A DNA stretch of 7,714 bases from Prolixibacteraceae bacterium (GTDB lineage Bacteria; Bacteroidota; Bacteroidia; Bacteroidales; Prolixibacteraceae). Where the stretch lies: NCBI GenBank assembly GCA_027451165.1, contig DAIDJX010000155.1, positions 1 to 7,714 of the forward strand. The letters are read 5' to 3'. The position numbers were made by a program, and so were the translations under genes. Position 1 is the first letter of the stretch. Each line of letters starts with the position of its first letter. The notes under the pieces were generated by a model. It saw only the letters and a program-made list of their open reading frames with translations. It was not told where the DNA came from and made no database searches. Below are positions 5,990-7,714 of the stretch, one piece after another.

Positions 5990-6477
5990 AAAAAATCACC
6001 ATCGTACTGCTTTTGCTGCTGACCATGTCGCTCAGTGGCCAGGAAAAAGGCAACTGGCTTGGAATCCGTGGTGGTTATACATCCGGACTGGAATTCCGGC
6101 ACCACTTCAGCAACACAAACTCAGGACGCCTCCTGCTGGGCTACCGGCAAAGAGGCCTCCTGGTACACGGGTTATATGAAGTTCATATCAAAAACCTTAT
6201 TCCTTCCAACGACCAGTTTTCCTTTATTTATGGGGCTGGTGCACATACCGGATTTCAATCCTGGAACAAGACTGAAAAACAGGGAACTTATTACCTGACC
6301 AAAACGGTTACCCGGATTGTGGCAGGTATCGACGGTCTGATCGCCGTGGAATATGACCTTGGCTTCGTGCCCCTGACAGCCGGTGTAGAGGTAAAACCCT
6401 TCCTCGAAATCGGAGGCAATCCCAGCTTCCAGGTCATCCCCTGGGATTTTGCCTTCACCCTGAAATTGCCGTTGTAA
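5986..6477 (+). CDS. Small predicted outer-membrane beta-barrel-like protein, function unknown
   Basis: This 163-residue protein has a signal peptide (about residues 1-18: Lys-Lys, then a run of Ile/Val/Leu, then SLSG before QEKGNW). The mature region alternates polar and aromatic/hydrophobic residues in short strands separated by Gly/Asn turns, such as WLGIRGGYTSGLEFRHHF, GRLLLGYRQRGLLVHGLYEV and FSFIYGAGAHTGF. It ends in the strand WDFAFTLKLPL. This resembles small Bacteroidetes outer-membrane barrels, but I recognise no named family. It starts inside the stop codon of the GIN lipoprotein gene (4-bp ATGA overlap), which suggests translational coupling and a shared surface role. A repeat of GGCTACC heptamers begins two bases after its stop codon. 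Confidence 0.75.
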   Translation: MKKITIVLLLLLTMSLSGQEKGNWLGIRGGYTSGLEFRHHFSNTNSGRLLLGYRQRGLLVHGLYEVHIKNLIPSNDQFSFIYGAGAHTGFQSWNKTEKQGTYYLTKTVTRIVAGIDGLIAVEYDLGFVPLTAGVEVKPFLEIGGNPSFQVIPWDFAFTLKLPL

Positions 6478-6479
6478 CC

Positions 6480-6507
6480 GGCTACCGGCGGCTGGCTACA
6501 GGCTCCG
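6480..6507. repeat. GGCTACC heptamer repeat at the 3' end of the barrel-protein gene
   Basis: Four units in 7-bp register start at 6480, 6487, 6494 and 6501: GGCTACC, a diverged GGCGGCT, GGCTACA and GGCTCCG. The repeat begins two bases after the preceding stop codon (6475-6477). It is short and degenerate, so part of the match could be chance. It is reported because other gene ends in the window show the same 7-bp period. Confidence 0.55.
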
Positions 6508-6543
6508 CATATCTGTCATGAATTCCTGGTTAATACCAGAAAA

Positions 6544-6567
6544 ACCGATTACCGATCACCGATCACC
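6544..6567. repeat. ACCGATT/ACCGATC heptamers touching a stop codon
   Basis: There are three consecutive 7-bp units at 6544, 6551 and 6558, plus ACC at 6565-6567. This is the same word family as the array at 3791-3839 (GATTAC/GATCAC). Its last base is also the last base of the minus-strand stop codon at 6567-6569, so it lies exactly at the 3' end of the isomerase-like lipoprotein gene. Confidence 0.8.
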
Positions 6568-7448
6568 TAATTTCTGGGCAAAACCACAAAGGGTGCGTTG
6601 TTCAGGTATTCAAGGCTCATTCTGCAGCTCTCAAACGGCTCAAAATTATACCTTTCCACTTCCACAACCCCGTATTTCATTCCTGATTCACTGGCATGAG
6701 GCCAGATGGCAGCAAAATCGACCTTGCCATTCTCTTTGATTTCCGTTTCATCCTTGATGTGCCAGATGGTGAAACGGCCGGGATAGTTTTTGAAATAGTC
6801 GACCGGATTTTTCCCACCAATCACACACCAGTACAAGTCAAGCTGAAACATGACTTTCGCCGGGTCGGTATTCTGAAGCATAAAATCATAAACAGTGATG
6901 CTGTCGAGAACGGTTGAGAATTCCTTATCATGGTTGTGGTAGCCAAAGAGAATTCCTTTTTCCTTGCACTTCTCACCTACTGCGTTGAAATAATCACAAT
7001 ACTTCTTCAGACCTTCAATGCTTTGATAACCAACACTTCCCATGAAGGGCTGAACAATCCACTTGACACCGGCAGCGGCATGGGCTTCCACGCACTGATC
7101 CCACCAGGCCATGGTTTCTGCATAATTCGCCGAATCAGGAAGATCCCTTCCGGTATGTGCACCCAGGAACTTCAACCCATTCTTCTCACATAAGTTCCTG
7201 AACTCCACCGGATCCAGCCCGTACATTTTCCCGTCCCGGTAACCGGCCGTTTCTACAAATGTATAGCCCATTTTGCCCACCTTTTCAAGGGTTCCGGGCA
7301 CATCCTGAAAGATGGAATCGCGAAGCGAATACAACTGCAGGCCGATCTCCTTCCGGGGAGTGCTCTTTTCACAGGATACAAAAGTAGTCAGCAGGAATAA
7401 TCCTAATCCTGCCCATAAAATGCCTTTAAGGAAATTTTCTTTTTTCAT
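6567..7448 (-). CDS. Exported lipoprotein with sugar isomerase/epimerase (AP-endonuclease-2-like) TIM barrel
   Basis: This is a 293-residue protein of the xylose-isomerase-like TIM-barrel superfamily, annotated in many genomes as sugar phosphate isomerase/epimerase. The N-terminus has two Lys, a hydrophobic stretch (8-23) and the lipobox FVSC, giving lipidated Cys26, so it should act in the periplasm or at a membrane rather than in the cytoplasm. The barrel starts at IGLQLYSLRDS (35-45). Likely metal and active-site positions are Glu66 in FVETAGY, His171/His173 in YHNHDKEF, Asp204 in QLDLYW, His230 in WHIKDE and Glu263/Glu265 in VVEVE. The substrate cannot be read from the sequence. Phosphosugars are unlikely outside the cytoplasm, and processing of oxidised (3-keto) sugars or glycosides is a possible role for such Bacteroidetes proteins. 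A good promoter lies upstream, and the gene is divergent from a DMT transporter. Confidence 0.85.
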   Translation of the reverse strand: MKKENFLKGILWAGLGLFLLTTFVSCEKSTPRKEIGLQLYSLRDSIFQDVPGTLEKVGKMGYTFVETAGYRDGKMYGLDPVEFRNLCEKNGLKFLGAHTGRDLPDSANYAETMAWWDQCVEAHAAAGVKWIVQPFMGSVGYQSIEGLKKYCDYFNAVGEKCKEKGILFGYHNHDKEFSTVLDSITVYDFMLQNTDPAKVMFQLDLYWCVIGGKNPVDYFKNYPGRFTIWHIKDETEIKENGKVDFAAIWPHASESGMKYGVVEVERYNFEPFESCRMSLEYLNNAPFVVLPRN

Positions 7449-7489
7449 TATTGTTTTGATTTGAATTTGATTCAGTTGTAAATCAGTAC

Positions 7490-7523
7490 CAAAAATAAAA
7501 ATTACATCATTTGATCTGACAAA
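7490..7523 (-). promoter_or_regulatory. Bacteroidetes-type promoter of the isomerase-like lipoprotein gene
   Basis: On the minus strand TTTG (7523-7520), a 22-base spacer and TATTTTTG (7497-7490) match the TTG-N17-23-TAnnTTTG consensus in full. Transcription would start near 7484, leaving a leader of about 35 bases before the ATG at 7448. Confidence 0.65.
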
Positions 7524-7581
7524 TAAACTTCTTTTTTTTGAGGATTGAAGCCTGTTCTCCAGCCTGACCTGCCAAATTTTG

Positions 7582-7589
7582 TACTTTTG
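7582..7589 (+). promoter_or_regulatory. -7 box of the EamA/DMT transporter gene
   Basis: TACTTTTG is a full match to TAnnTTTG and lies 18 bases before the ATG at 7608, predicting a leader of only about 10-12 bases. No TTG lies 17-23 bases upstream, so the -33 element is weak or absent. Confidence 0.5.
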
Positions 7590-7607
7590 TTCCCTTTATC
7601 AGGGATA

Positions 7608-7714
7608 ATGAAACCAGCTCAAGAGTTGAAACCTGTCATAGCTGCCTTAGGCTCCATGTTGTTCTGGAGCTTTTCTTTCGTTTGGGTGAAAATTGCCTAT
7701 CAGGCCTATCAGCC
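7608..7714 (+). CDS. EamA/DMT-family transporter, N-terminal fragment cut by the window edge
   Basis: An open frame starts at the ATG at 7608 and runs off the window after 35 complete codons. The peptide begins MKPAQELKP. A hydrophobic segment with the pattern ALGSMLFWSFSFVWVKIAY then leads to QAYQ. This small-residue start, the FWSxSFVWxK motif and the short loop after it are typical of the first transmembrane helix of EamA-type (drug/metabolite transporter superfamily) inner-membrane proteins, which usually have ten helices. The substrate cannot be predicted. A full TAnnTTTG box just upstream supports the start. It is divergent from the isomerase-like lipoprotein gene, with 159 bp between the two starts. 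Confidence 0.78.
   Translation, partial: MKPAQELKPVIAALGSMLFWSFSFVWVKIAYQAYQ

Noticed and set aside
6526..6539. Stem CTGGT-TAAT-ACCAG as a terminator
   Set aside because: The stem is only 5 bp. It is followed by A residues on the plus strand, and on the minus strand the T run precedes the stem, so it is not an intrinsic terminator for either neighbouring gene.

Overview
The window looks like a chromosomal segment of an uncultured Bacteroidota (Bacteroidales-type) bacterium. The evidence is a transcarbamylase of the Bacteroides N-succinylornithine type, TAnnTTTG-type -7 promoter boxes, no clear Shine-Dalgarno sequences, lipoproteins with short lipoboxes, and a GIN-type (DUF2807) surface lipoprotein. 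There are eight complete protein genes and one truncated at the right edge. I see no tRNA, rRNA, CRISPR array, transposase or prophage gene, and no gene-free stretch longer than about 300 bases.

Left block (1-2874, minus strand): truA (tRNA pseudouridine synthase) is followed by a 220-bp repeat-filled gap. Then come argF' (N-succinylornithine carbamoyltransferase, arginine synthesis) and hisA (histidine synthesis), which are close enough to be cotranscribed. Middle block (2938-5160, plus strand): an SDR-family D-mannonate oxidoreductase (uxuB type) and mannonate dehydratase uxuA. Together they convert D-fructuronate to D-mannonate and then to 2-keto-3-deoxy-gluconate, the core of hexuronate catabolism. 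They are separated by 198 bp of short tandem repeats. Right block: a GIN-domain lipoprotein overlaps a small outer-membrane-type protein by 4 bp (5270-6477, plus strand), behind a sequence that resembles an ECF-sigma promoter. A predicted exported lipoprotein with a sugar isomerase/epimerase TIM-barrel fold lies on the minus strand (6567-7448). It is divergent from the first 35 codons of an EamA/DMT-family transporter.

The most unusual content is intergenic. Five of the six gene 3' ends that are not inside an apparent operon carry short tandem repeats that touch or closely follow the stop codon, most with a 7-bp period and with different sequences at different genes (ATTTCGG, GTCATTG, GATTACT/GATCACC, GGCTACC types). 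No ordinary stem-plus-U-tract terminator was seen at any of these ends. The array between truA and argF' is the most elaborate. AATGAC words in two opposing orientations are separated by tiny palindromes. Read in the AATGAC orientation, every spacer palindrome has a GNA triloop, and the stems show compensatory base changes. The leader of uxuA holds four perfect 15-bp repeats that contain phased promoter-like words. These repeats are the strongest candidates for something undescribed; the protein genes are recognisable members of known families.
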